51,285 bases of DNA from Clostridiales bacterium. Lineage in GTDB: Bacteria > Bacteroidota > Bacteroidia > Bacteroidales > Muribaculaceae. Made by a program: the position numbers and the translations under genes. How positions within the stretch are numbered: the stretch's first letter is position 1; each line of letters opens with the position of its first letter. Positions 44,646 through 51,285 of this stretch are shown here, piece by piece. The notes below the pieces were generated by a model. It was not told the DNA's origin, did no database searches, and was given only the letters and a program-made list of their open reading frames with translations. The stretch covers positions 1 through 51,285 of the forward strand of contig JAMPBP010000006.1 in the NCBI GenBank assembly GCA_023666645.1, read 5' to 3'.

Positions 44646-45704
44646 ATGGCACGATTCAAGAAAAAACTCACCTCCGACCACTCGTTGCCATCGCTATTTG
44701 ACGACTTTGAGATTGCCGGTCTTTCAACACAGGAAAAAAACATCACCGGCCTTCCCGGAATGGAACGCCACATACGTCTTGCTCAGGCCGAGCTCCAGCA
44801 ACGGCGCGTAGCAACAATGACACCACCACTCTCGACGCCCGGTGACAACGACGACAAGGTGTTTTACATTTCCTTTGGCAGCGGCAGCAGCGGCAACTGC
44901 ACATTCGTAGGGACCCGCAAGGCCGCACTTCTCATCGACGCAGGCATTGACGACCGCAAGGTTGAGGCCGAGCTCACCCGCAACCGCCTGTCGATGGATA
45001 CAATCCAGGGCATCATACTCACCCACGACCACGGTGACCACATAAGATATGCCTATTCCATGTTACGCCGTAACCGCCACATGGCCCTATACTGCACCCC
45101 CCGTGTGCTCAACGGCATTCTCAGGCGTCATAACGTATCGCGACGCATCAAGGACTACCATCACGCCATATATAAGGAAATACCCTTTGAACTCGGGGGA
45201 TTCACTGTAACCGCCTTTGAAGTGGACCACGATGGATCCGACAACGCTGGTTTCTATATCACACGCCAGGGTTTCAACTTCACCGTTGCTACCGATCTGG
45301 GGCATATAGGGGCGCGGGCCGACCACTACATACGTCTCGCCAACTATCTCATGATCGAGAGCAACTATGACCTGTATATGTTGCGTCACGGGCGCTATCC
45401 CGAGTACCTGAAAGCACGCATCGAGGCCGGCAACGGACACATGGACAATGAAGTCACGGCTGCCTATCTCGCATCAATCTACAACCCGGGACTTAAACAT
45501 GTTTTCCTGTGTCATCTGAGCCATGATAACAACACGCCACAGAAAGCTCTCTCCACCGTGTGTGAAGCTCTCGCGGCCAAGGGTATCGTTGTGGGCGACG
45601 GCAGCAACAGCCCCCAGTCCCTACAAGCCGACATCCAGGTGATTGCCCTCCCCCGGTATGAGTCGACAGGACTCATAACCATGCGCCATATTCCTTCCAT
45701 TTGA
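44646..45704 (+). CDS. MBL-fold hydrolase (WalJ/YycJ-like) with N-terminal extension
   Basis: The 352-residue protein has a metallo-beta-lactamase core from about residue 72 (FYISFGSGSSGNCTFVG, then LTHDHGDH with H127, D128... H132, and FEVDHDGSDNAGFYI). WalJ/YycJ members are probable 5'-3' exonuclease or phosphodiesterase-like enzymes near DNA repair. The first 70 residues (LPSLFDDFEIAGLSTQEKN, HIRLAQAELQQRR) are not part of the fold and look like a separate helical extension. The gene follows the RsmI-like gene by 4 bp. Confidence 0.85.
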   Translation: MARFKKKLTSDHSLPSLFDDFEIAGLSTQEKNITGLPGMERHIRLAQAELQQRRVATMTPPLSTPGDNDDKVFYISFGSGSSGNCTFVGTRKAALLIDAGIDDRKVEAELTRNRLSMDTIQGIILTHDHGDHIRYAYSMLRRNRHMALYCTPRVLNGILRRHNVSRRIKDYHHAIYKEIPFELGGFTVTAFEVDHDGSDNAGFYITRQGFNFTVATDLGHIGARADHYIRLANYLMIESNYDLYMLRHGRYPEYLKARIEAGNGHMDNEVTAAYLASIYNPGLKHVFLCHLSHDNNTPQKALSTVCEALAAKGIVVGDGSNSPQSLQADIQVIALPRYESTGLITMRHIPSI

Positions 45705-45738
45705 AACATCCATTTCACAATTATACATTTACATATCT

Positions 45739-46161
45739 ATGTCCTACAACAGCAACAACAACTTCAACCCAAGTCCTGCCCTGGTCAAAGGCATAATGTG
45801 GGGTGCGGCATGCATCATCACTATAATTATCGCCATGGCTTTCATTCGCCCATGGTACAATGTGTGGTCACAGGAAATGGAGGGCAAGGCCGAATTTGCC
45901 AAGGCCGAGCAAAACCGTAAGATAAAAATAGAAGAGGCCAAGGCCAATCTCGAGGCTGAAAAACTCAACGCCCAGGCCGAGATAGAACGCGCTAAGGGAG
46001 CTGCAGAAGCAATCAGAATTGAAAATGGCTCGATTACCCCCACCTATATACAATACCTGTGGGTGAGACAGCAAAACGACCTCAACAATAAAACCGTAAT
46101 CTACGTTCCCACCGAGACCAACCTTCCTATCCTGGAAGCTACAAGAGAACTTGACAAATAA
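45739..46161 (+). CDS. short membrane-anchored coiled-coil protein resembling an SPFH/band-7 tail
   Basis: The 140-residue product has an Asn-rich start, one membrane helix (about 20-40), a charged coiled coil rich in EAKANLEAEKLNAQAEIERA (about 62-88), then AAEAIRIENGSITPTYIQYL and a terminal TVIYVPTETNLPILEATR. Prohibitin-type band-7 proteins end in just this way, but the PHB domain that should stand before the coil is missing. It may be a partner of a full SPFH protein or a decay product. It lies 34 bp after the MBL gene and 9 bp before the next lipoprotein gene. Confidence 0.65.
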   Translation: MSYNSNNNFNPSPALVKGIMWGAACIITIIIAMAFIRPWYNVWSQEMEGKAEFAKAEQNRKIKIEEAKANLEAEKLNAQAEIERAKGAAEAIRIENGSITPTYIQYLWVRQQNDLNNKTVIYVPTETNLPILEATRELDK

Positions 46162-46170
46162 TATATTGCA

Positions 46171-47232
46171 ATGCACAGAACGTTTACCCTTCACCTGTCG
46201 GTATTGCTTATGGCAATTCCGGTACTCTCCATTATCTCAAGTTGCGGTTCCAAGAAACCTGACGAGGTGATTCCCATTGAGGTGATGACTCAGGATGTCG
46301 ACCTGTCGGGCCAGGAACTGATTATGGGTACACCTATAATCTCTCGTGTAGGAAAGTATCTTGTTATTGACGACTTCAAGTCTGATTCAGTCATAACAGT
46401 CATCGACAGTGAATCGGCCACCATTCTCGGTACCTTCCTGAGTCAAGGCCAGGGTCCCGGTGAGTTCGGCAATTTAACATTGATAGGGCTGGCCGGCGAC
46501 AATGAGTTACTCATTTCCGACCCGCTCAAAAAGCAGGTGACAAGCTTTAAGATTGATGACGCAAGTGATAAAGTGATTATTCCGGTGGCCCAACTTACAC
46601 CACAGGGTAAGTTCTGGTCAATGAACCGTCTTGCCAATGGGCAATATGTCACCTCCAACGGATATGACGAATACCTCCAATTGTTCACCATATACAACAG
46701 CGACGGAAGTCTCGCCAGCCGATGTGGAAACCGATTATTTCCTGATGAAAATAAAGACCAGCGTCCCGTCGACCTCACTGCCGCCTACCAGTATACATTG
46801 TCAGTATCGCCCGATGGCCGACGTATAGCAGCCGTAAACATGGGTGAAAATGCCATGTTCTTCGAACTCAGTGGTGACAGCCTGGTCATGACAGGCAAAA
46901 TTTTCAATCCTGAAGCTGAACCCGACCATGTTTTCACCGCCGATGGATATATGGGCATAAGTGGAAAATCTAACAAGCCTTGGGGATTTATTTCGGGAGC
47001 GGTTACCCAGGAAGGAGTTTATATCCTTAAATCCGACATTCCATTCAGTGAGGACTCTTCATGGACTGGCAGACAATTGCTCTACTATGACTGGGAAGGC
47101 AACCTTGTGGCTGACTACCGCCTCGACCGAAGAATCAGCAACATGACAGCACCTGGACCCGACGGCACGATGTATGCCATCGTTGTCGATGACTGTGACC
47201 CCACGCTCGTCGCTATCAATCTACCCCGTTGA
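46171..47232 (+). CDS. BF3164-type six-bladed propeller lipoprotein
   Basis: The 353-residue product has a lipoprotein signal (MAIPVLSIISSC, lipobox Cys about 25). The mature part has TolB-like blades: IISRVGKYLVIDDFKSDSVI, GTFLSQGQGPGEFGNLTLIG, DNELLISDPLKKQVTSFKID, QYTLSVSPDGRRIAAVNMGE. GQGPGEF is a marker of the BF3164/TolB_like family of Bacteroidota. Function is unknown; such propellers often bind ligands in the periplasm or on the surface. The 3' end overlaps the convergent aminotransferase gene by 17 bp. Confidence 0.8.
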   Translation: MHRTFTLHLSVLLMAIPVLSIISSCGSKKPDEVIPIEVMTQDVDLSGQELIMGTPIISRVGKYLVIDDFKSDSVITVIDSESATILGTFLSQGQGPGEFGNLTLIGLAGDNELLISDPLKKQVTSFKIDDASDKVIIPVAQLTPQGKFWSMNRLANGQYVTSNGYDEYLQLFTIYNSDGSLASRCGNRLFPDENKDQRPVDLTAAYQYTLSVSPDGRRIAAVNMGENAMFFELSGDSLVMTGKIFNPEAEPDHVFTADGYMGISGKSNKPWGFISGAVTQEGVYILKSDIPFSEDSSWTGRQLLYYDWEGNLVADYRLDRRISNMTAPGPDGTMYAIVVDDCDPTLVAINLPR

Positions 47233-48382
47233 GCAATACACTTGAGGGAATGTTTACTATACGGTCGGCAAGCCAGCTGGTATTGCGCAACCCGTCATTC
47301 TGAGCATTCTCAAACATGGAAAGCCGGTTCATCAACTCCCACACCGGCCTCGTCATCACGCCATGGTCGTTGGTATACTCCAGGAAAGCCTCACGGGCCT
47401 CACGATCGGGCAACATAACGGCATTGAGCCAATAATTGGATCTGGTGTCATGAGGTTCACTCATGAACTTGATACCATGAGGTTCGGAATCAAAAAATTC
47501 CATGTAGGCCGCGGCTGTGGCCCGCTTGCTCTCTATAAATCGGTCTATACATTCCAGTTGGGCACACCCCAGCGCTGCATTGATATTGGGCATACGGTAA
47601 TTATAGCCTATCTCATCATGAACAAAGGCCCAGCGGTGGGGCATCTTGGCCTGTGTGGTGATATGCTTGGCCCGCAAGCCTAATTCCTCGTCCATGAAAA
47701 GCATCATGCCGCCGCCACCGGTAGTTATCGTCTTGTTACCATTGAAGCTGATGGCACCTACCTTGCCAAATGTTCCTGTGTGTTGCCCCTTATATAGGGA
47801 GCCTATACTCTCTGCAGCGTCCTCTACAAGCTCAACATTCCAGCGACGACATATGTCGGCTATACGGTCAATCCTCACAGGGTGTCCAAAGGTGTGCATC
47901 GGAACGCAGGCTTTCACCCGCCGGCCTGTGGTGCGATTGTAACACTGACCATCGGCACGCAACTCGGCATTCTCATTGAGCCATGACTCAAGTGCCTCAG
48001 GCGACAAACCCATCGTGTCGAGGTCGACATCAATGAAGACAGGGTGGGCACCTATGTAGGATATAGCATTGCATGTGGCTATGAAAGTGAGCGCCTGGGT
48101 GAGCACCTCATCGCCACGCTCCACCCCGGCAAGAAGCATCGACATGTGGAGCGCATTAGTTCCGCTCACACACACCACAGCCTTGCGGGCACCGGTGTAA
48201 CGCTCCATGTCACGCTCGAAGCGGTCGACAAATTGCCCCACACTCGACACAAATGTAGAGTCGATACACTCATTGAGATATTTCTTTTCATTACCCACAA
48301 ATGTAGGGGTGTAGAGCATCACAGTCTCACCCTCCGATGCTTTATAATGGTCTCTGATAAAATCAACTATATCCTTGTACAT
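47216..48382 (-). CDS. LegC-family PLP-dependent sugar aminotransferase (DegT/DnrJ/EryC1)
   Basis: The 388-residue enzyme has the DegT fold: CVSGTNALHMSMLLAGVERG (about 71-90), EVLTQALTFIATCNAISYIG, LVEDAAESIGSLYKG (about 185-199) and the PLP lysine K217 in SFNGNKTITTGGGG. The YTPTFVGNEKKYLNECIDS start is that of LegC-type enzymes, which transfer an amino group to UDP- or NDP-4-keto sugars for legionaminic acid, bacillosamine or O-antigen sugars. None of the usual partner genes (dehydratase, synthase) is linked, so the gene is an orphan. It has its own promoter at 48427-48434. Confidence 0.88.
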   Translation of the reverse strand: MYKDIVDFIRDHYKASEGETVMLYTPTFVGNEKKYLNECIDSTFVSSVGQFVDRFERDMERYTGARKAVVCVSGTNALHMSMLLAGVERGDEVLTQALTFIATCNAISYIGAHPVFIDVDLDTMGLSPEALESWLNENAELRADGQCYNRTTGRRVKACVPMHTFGHPVRIDRIADICRRWNVELVEDAAESIGSLYKGQHTGTFGKVGAISFNGNKTITTGGGGMMLFMDEELGLRAKHITTQAKMPHRWAFVHDEIGYNYRMPNINAALGCAQLECIDRFIESKRATAAAYMEFFDSEPHGIKFMSEPHDTRSNYWLNAVMLPDREAREAFLEYTNDHGVMTRPVWELMNRLSMFENAQNDGLRNTSWLADRIVNIPSSVLLNGVD

Positions 48383-48426
48383 AAACTTTTAAAATTCCAA
48401 TTGAGAGCTTTTAGGCATCTATGCCA

Positions 48427-48434
48427 CAAAATTA
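48427..48434 (-). promoter_or_regulatory. -7 promoter element of the aminotransferase gene
   Basis: Leftward TAATTTTG fits TAnnTTTG and lies 44 bp before the start codon at 48382. Confidence 0.5.
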
Positions 48435-48764
48435 CTCATTTTATGTAAGTTTTGGAAATTGGTTTATGCTAACTCCATCGCTTACTATAAAACCAGGACC
48501 GCAGGCATAATCCAATCTGTTTAAGGGATGGTTGTTTATCCAACACGGATCAATAGTTGATCTATTTATCGAGTTAGAGACATTGCAAGCTGCGGGCTCA
48601 CTTCCCTAAAACGCCAAGCGAGCCGCATCTCACGATGCAGCTCGCTTGGTAAACCAATCATTATCACATTCTAAGCAATGGAAAAGTAATCTTGCTTTCT
48701 GTATTGTAAACAACGGCCAATGAGAAAAGGTTCATGGTCGATGTAATTTTTTTGTAATATTTTT
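48435..48764. other. 330-bp intergenic region, one hairpin
   Basis: No ORF or RNA gene is recognisable in 48435-48610. The only clear structure is the hairpin at 48614-48649 described separately. Base composition is more AT-rich than the coding neighbours. Confidence 0.5.
48614..48649 (-). terminator. hairpin terminator after the SLC13 transporter gene
   Basis: CCAAGCGAGC pairs with GCTCGCTTGG (10 bp); an inner GCAT/ATGC stem extends it. Leftward it is followed by GCGTTTTAGG, a weak T-tract. It lies 115 bp beyond the transporter stop. Confidence 0.6.
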
Positions 48765-50600
48765 TTAACCGAACGGAAATAGCAACGGCAAAATCAGTAT
48801 CATCACTATTCCCAGCAGCAACTGCAGCGGCAATCCCACCTTGACATAGTCCATGAACGTGTATTGTCCTGCAGACATCACCAGCGCATTGGGGGGTGTG
48901 GAGAATGGTGAGGCGAAACATAGACTTGCACCAAATGTAACTGCCACAAGGAATGGCAACGGACTCACATCACACATCATGGCACTTTCCAGTGCTATGG
49001 GTGCCATGAGTACCGCAGTAGCGGTGTTGCTTATGAACAGTGTCATGACCGATGTTGTAAAAAAGATTCCCGCAAGGATAAAGTGTGGTCCCAGCCCGCC
49101 CAGCGCATTCACAAGACCCGATGACACAGCTTCTGACACTCCCGTTTTCTCAAGCGCAAACGACATGGGCATCATCGCTGCTATCAATACCACACTCTCC
49201 CAGTTAATGGTTTTATAGGCTTCATTGACATTTCTGAAACAACCGGTCAGTACCATTGCCAGGGCAGCTATGATAACCACGATGACAGGTGGCAACACTT
49301 CCAGAAGCATGCCTGTGATCATCAATACCATTATCGAGGCCGCCATCGGTGCCTTGTAATCGAGCGTAACCTTCGAGGCCTCTGATAGAGGACGACCCAG
49401 CACTACCCAGTTTTGAGTCTCATAGCTCACTTTCTCTATCGCCTTCCACGATCCCTGCACGAGGAGTACATCACTTGTCTGCACCTTCTGGCTACCCAGG
49501 TCGTTGGTGATATATTGATTTTTACGTCTTATACCTATGATGTTGACGCCATATTTGTTGCCAAAATCGAGCTCGGCAATCGTTCCCTTGAGAATGGGTG
49601 AACTCGGCATCGGTACCAACTCGGCTATACCTATATCATAAAATTGCAACTTGGTGTCGCCCACTTCGCCCGAAGCATCAAGCTGAAGATGACAGTCGAC
49701 AACAAATCGGCCTATCTCTTCCCGGCTCCCCTTGACATACATCACATCTCCTATATTGATTTTTGTGCTTGCCCTCGCTGTTTTCTGGGTTACATTTTTC
49801 AATAAACCTTTCTGTCGTTCGCTCCTTATCTCAAGAATGTCGAGGCCGTAACGGGAACGTAGGTCGAGCGAGGCAACAGTGTGCCCCGCAATGGTGGCAC
49901 CCCGGGCTACAACGATGCGGTAAAGATCGGCATTGATACCATATTCACTTATGATGTCCTGTAGCGAGCGGTTGGGCCCCTTGTTACCGCTATCCTTCTC
50001 CTCCTTCCTGACAAGCATGCGGCTCATGAAGAACATCAGGACTATACCAATAACGAGGCATATTATACCTGCCGGGAAAAGAGCGAAAAATGACAACTGC
50101 TCTTGGGCATACGTTTCCCAGGCCTCGGCAATGACAAGGTTGGGCGGCGTGCCTATGAGCGTCAACATTCCGCCCAGGCTGCTCGCAAAAGCGATAGGCA
50201 TGAGTAATCGGCGTGGTGATCCACCTATCGATGCCAGCATACTCACTACAATGGGAAGCATAAGGGCGACCGTGCCCGTATTACTCACAAAACCACCTAT
50301 GAGAGCCGTGCCGGCCACCACAACGATGAACAGGCGCGTCTCGCTGCCACCACCAAGTTTCAGCAACCTGGATCCTATAATCTTGGCCAGTCCGGTATTG
50401 AAAATGGCACCGCCCACAACAAAGAGGCCTATCATCATGATGACAATAGAATTGGAAAAGCCCGACAAAGCCTCGGTGGTAGTGATCACATCACCCACCA
50501 CAAGCACCATCAAAGCAATCAGCGCCACAACATCGGCACGTATTTTCCCCCATATGAAGCCAATAGCTGCCAGAGCAAGAGTAAGCAAAGTCAATAGCAT
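48765..50600 (-). CDS. SLC13-family permease with two TrkA-C domains
   Basis: From the ATG at 50600 the 611-residue protein starts at once with a membrane helix (MLLTLLTLALAAIGFIWGK). The 14 extra residues from an ATG at 50642 would begin before the predicted transcription start. The transport domain is split: IGLFVVGGAIFNTGLAKIIG, SNTGTVALMLPIVVSMLAS, GTPPNLVIAEAW in the first half and ISNTATAVLMAPIALESAMM, FASPFSTPPNALVMSAG in the second. Two TrkA-C (RCK_C) regulatory domains lie between (about 205-290 and 295-385). Members take up sulfate, dicarboxylates or citrate; the substrate is open. Confidence 0.9.
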   Translation of the reverse strand: MLLTLLTLALAAIGFIWGKIRADVVALIALMVLVVGDVITTTEALSGFSNSIVIMMIGLFVVGGAIFNTGLAKIIGSRLLKLGGGSETRLFIVVVAGTALIGGFVSNTGTVALMLPIVVSMLASIGGSPRRLLMPIAFASSLGGMLTLIGTPPNLVIAEAWETYAQEQLSFFALFPAGIICLVIGIVLMFFMSRMLVRKEEKDSGNKGPNRSLQDIISEYGINADLYRIVVARGATIAGHTVASLDLRSRYGLDILEIRSERQKGLLKNVTQKTARASTKINIGDVMYVKGSREEIGRFVVDCHLQLDASGEVGDTKLQFYDIGIAELVPMPSSPILKGTIAELDFGNKYGVNIIGIRRKNQYITNDLGSQKVQTSDVLLVQGSWKAIEKVSYETQNWVVLGRPLSEASKVTLDYKAPMAASIMVLMITGMLLEVLPPVIVVIIAALAMVLTGCFRNVNEAYKTINWESVVLIAAMMPMSFALEKTGVSEAVSSGLVNALGGLGPHFILAGIFFTTSVMTLFISNTATAVLMAPIALESAMMCDVSPLPFLVAVTFGASLCFASPFSTPPNALVMSAGQYTFMDYVKVGLPLQLLLGIVMILILPLLFPFG

Positions 50601-50639
50601 AGCATTTATGTATTTTAGGGTGTCAAAAAAACATTTCCA

Positions 50640-50647
50640 CAAAAATA
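50640..50647 (-). promoter_or_regulatory. -7 promoter element of the SLC13 gene
   Basis: Leftward TATTTTTG fits TAnnTTTG. A start near 50633 leaves about 33 bases before the ATG at 50600 and excludes the ATG at 50642. Confidence 0.5.
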
Positions 50648-50896
50648 AGAATAAAACGGAATATACTGAAAATTACCGTGCTGCAATTTCCCGGCTGAAG
50701 GAGTGAGCTTTCGGCTCAACGCTGTTAAGCCTTGAGATTGTGGAGATTGGCGGTCGTTACACAATATGATTCTTTATATACGTTTGTTGCTATAAATTCC
50801 CTTTTTCGATTGTAACGTAATACCTTGAACTTTGGCTGTCGATTCACGCGATATGTGCATTTCTGCGTTGTGTTACATCAGTCACTTACTGACACG
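50648..50896. other. 249-bp non-coding region between SLC13 gene and second RNA candidate
   Basis: No supported gene. A 28-codon leftward ORF (50774-50860, begins MHISRESTAKVQGITLQSKK) is present but matches nothing I know and has no promoter. I see no other structure. Confidence 0.4.
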
Positions 50897-51057
50897 AAAA
50901 AAGGCCACTTAAAAGTGACCCTTCTGTGATCCGCCTGGAGCCATTAAACTCCGACGCTGTATCGTGAGTATCAGGGAGTTATGAGAAGCCATTTGTTGTG
51001 ACTCACGCATATCTCACGCTCATACTTCAATGTTCTTCAACGGAATGCAATTCCGTT
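50897..51057 (-). ncRNA. candidate small non-coding RNA, copy 2
   Basis: Read leftward, TAACTTTG (51062-51069) is followed at once by a hairpin (51050-51055 with 51041-51046), a longer stem (50975-50980 with 50947-50952), the block CCAGGCGGATCACA (50925-50938) and an intrinsic terminator (50913-50920 with 50903-50910, then six T). No ORF explains it. The 14-base block and the TTTTTTCGT tail are shared with the candidate at 57-261. The whole unit is about 160 bases. It may be the same family as Bacteroidales-1 RNA, or carry a tRNA-Arg-derived attachment scar. Confidence 0.5.
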
Positions 51058-51061
51058 ATTG

Positions 51062-51069
51062 CAAAGTTA
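51062..51069 (-). promoter_or_regulatory. -7 promoter element of the second RNA candidate
   Basis: Leftward TAACTTTG fits TAnnTTTG; the 5' hairpin of the RNA begins about seven bases later. Confidence 0.5.
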
Positions 51070-51143
51070 ATAAATTATTTCCAATCCTCCATCGCTCAGC
51101 GCGTTAAAAATCCTTTGGTTCATCTTCGGCGGGGGACGGAGTC

Positions 51144-51285
51144 TTATGATTCCATATCATCAAGCGAAAGACCGACATAGCCGACTTTCCATCCTTTCTG
51201 TTTCCGGCAGATGGTTTCGGACTTCGCTTCAAGTTTGTGGAGGTCTATCCGGCTCTTATTCCGTTTGATCTCGCCGATGATGATT
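51144..51285 (-). CDS. C-terminus of an archaeal-type AAA ATPase (DUF234-like), cut by the window edge
   Basis: Only the last 46 codons are in the window, ending at a TAA at 51144-51146. The visible residues include IIIGEIKRNKSRIDLHKLE and end KVGYVGLSLDDMES. Large Bacteroidota ATPases of the PF01637/DUF234 group end with a restriction-endonuclease-like strand GEIKRN and a final GLSLEDM, which is what is seen. These proteins are common in mobile or defence-related islands and have no firm function. The gene ends 75 bp before the promoter of the second RNA candidate. Confidence 0.6.
   Translation of the reverse strand, partial: IIIGEIKRNKSRIDLHKLEAKSETICRKQKGWKVGYVGLSLDDMES

Noticed and set aside
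50774-50860. 28-codon leftward ORF (begins MHISREST)
   Set aside because: No promoter, no family resemblance, short enough for chance in AT-rich DNA.
1-51285. integrated element flanked by the two CCAGGCGGATCACA blocks
   Set aside because: The blocks are in opposite orientation, no integrase or mobilisation gene lies between, and most of the interval is housekeeping genes.
1-51285. CRISPR arrays, rRNA genes, insertion sequences or a replication origin
   Set aside because: No regularly spaced repeats, rRNA core sequence, transposase or DnaA-box cluster was seen; rnpA/yidD here are not next to dnaA or rpmH.

Overview
The window looks like chromosome of a gut-type Bacteroidales bacterium. Three things point there. 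First, Bacteroidota-type promoters (TTTG about 18-20 bp before TAnnTTTG) sit in front of many genes. Second, several gene pairings are typical of the phylum: DUF4271/hemD/rnpA/yidD, class III FBPase, LytTR next to a NAGPA-like membrane protein, a BspA-like leucine-rich repeat protein, and a type II glutaminyl cyclase. Third, base composition is intermediate. Muribaculaceae is my best guess at family level, but it is inferred from general protein character and was not tested.

Layout. 1-760 is a worn non-coding edge: a candidate small RNA, the frameshifted start of a LuxR-like regulator, a palindromic promoter and a 36-codon relic ORF. 761-7025 is a rightward accessory block: a secreted DUF1349 protein, a sugar O-acetyltransferase, a LytTR regulator with its overlapping NAGPA-like membrane partner, then an uncharacterised lipoprotein overlapping a large exported repeat protein. 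7136-13335 is a leftward efflux operon: TolC, HlyD, two ABC-2 permeases with no ATPase gene, and a Cu/Zn permease fused to an HMA domain. A divergent AraC regulator follows at 13924-14865.

15109-31518 is mostly housekeeping and runs rightward: topA, an RluA-type pseudouridine synthase, a glutaminyl cyclase lipoprotein, sufE, a POT peptide transporter, a FucP-like sugar porter, a PfkB kinase, metG, ansA and recO. A leftward tricorn-type protease interrupts it, convergent with the peptide transporter. 31690-43779 runs leftward: a beta-barrel protein, fbp, TatD, yidD, rnpA, hemD, DUF4271, a LOG-family protein, a Na/Pi cotransporter, a secreted endonuclease I, an S24 repressor-like protein and a BspA-like LRR protein. 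43913-47232 runs rightward: an RsmI-like methylase, an MBL hydrolase, an SPFH-tail-like membrane protein and a propeller lipoprotein. The window closes leftward with a LegC-type aminotransferase, an SLC13 transporter, a second small RNA candidate and the C-terminus of a DUF234-type ATPase.

Points that deserve a second look: two promoter-to-terminator non-coding units at opposite ends of the window that share a 3' block resembling a tRNA-Arg end; an A8 run at the permease/HMA junction where loss of one A splits the fusion into two well-formed genes; a 20-bp-phased direct repeat that could be a LytTR operator before the lipoprotein/repeat-protein pair; an ABC-2 efflux operon without an ATPase; and a short membrane protein that resembles an SPFH tail without the SPFH domain.
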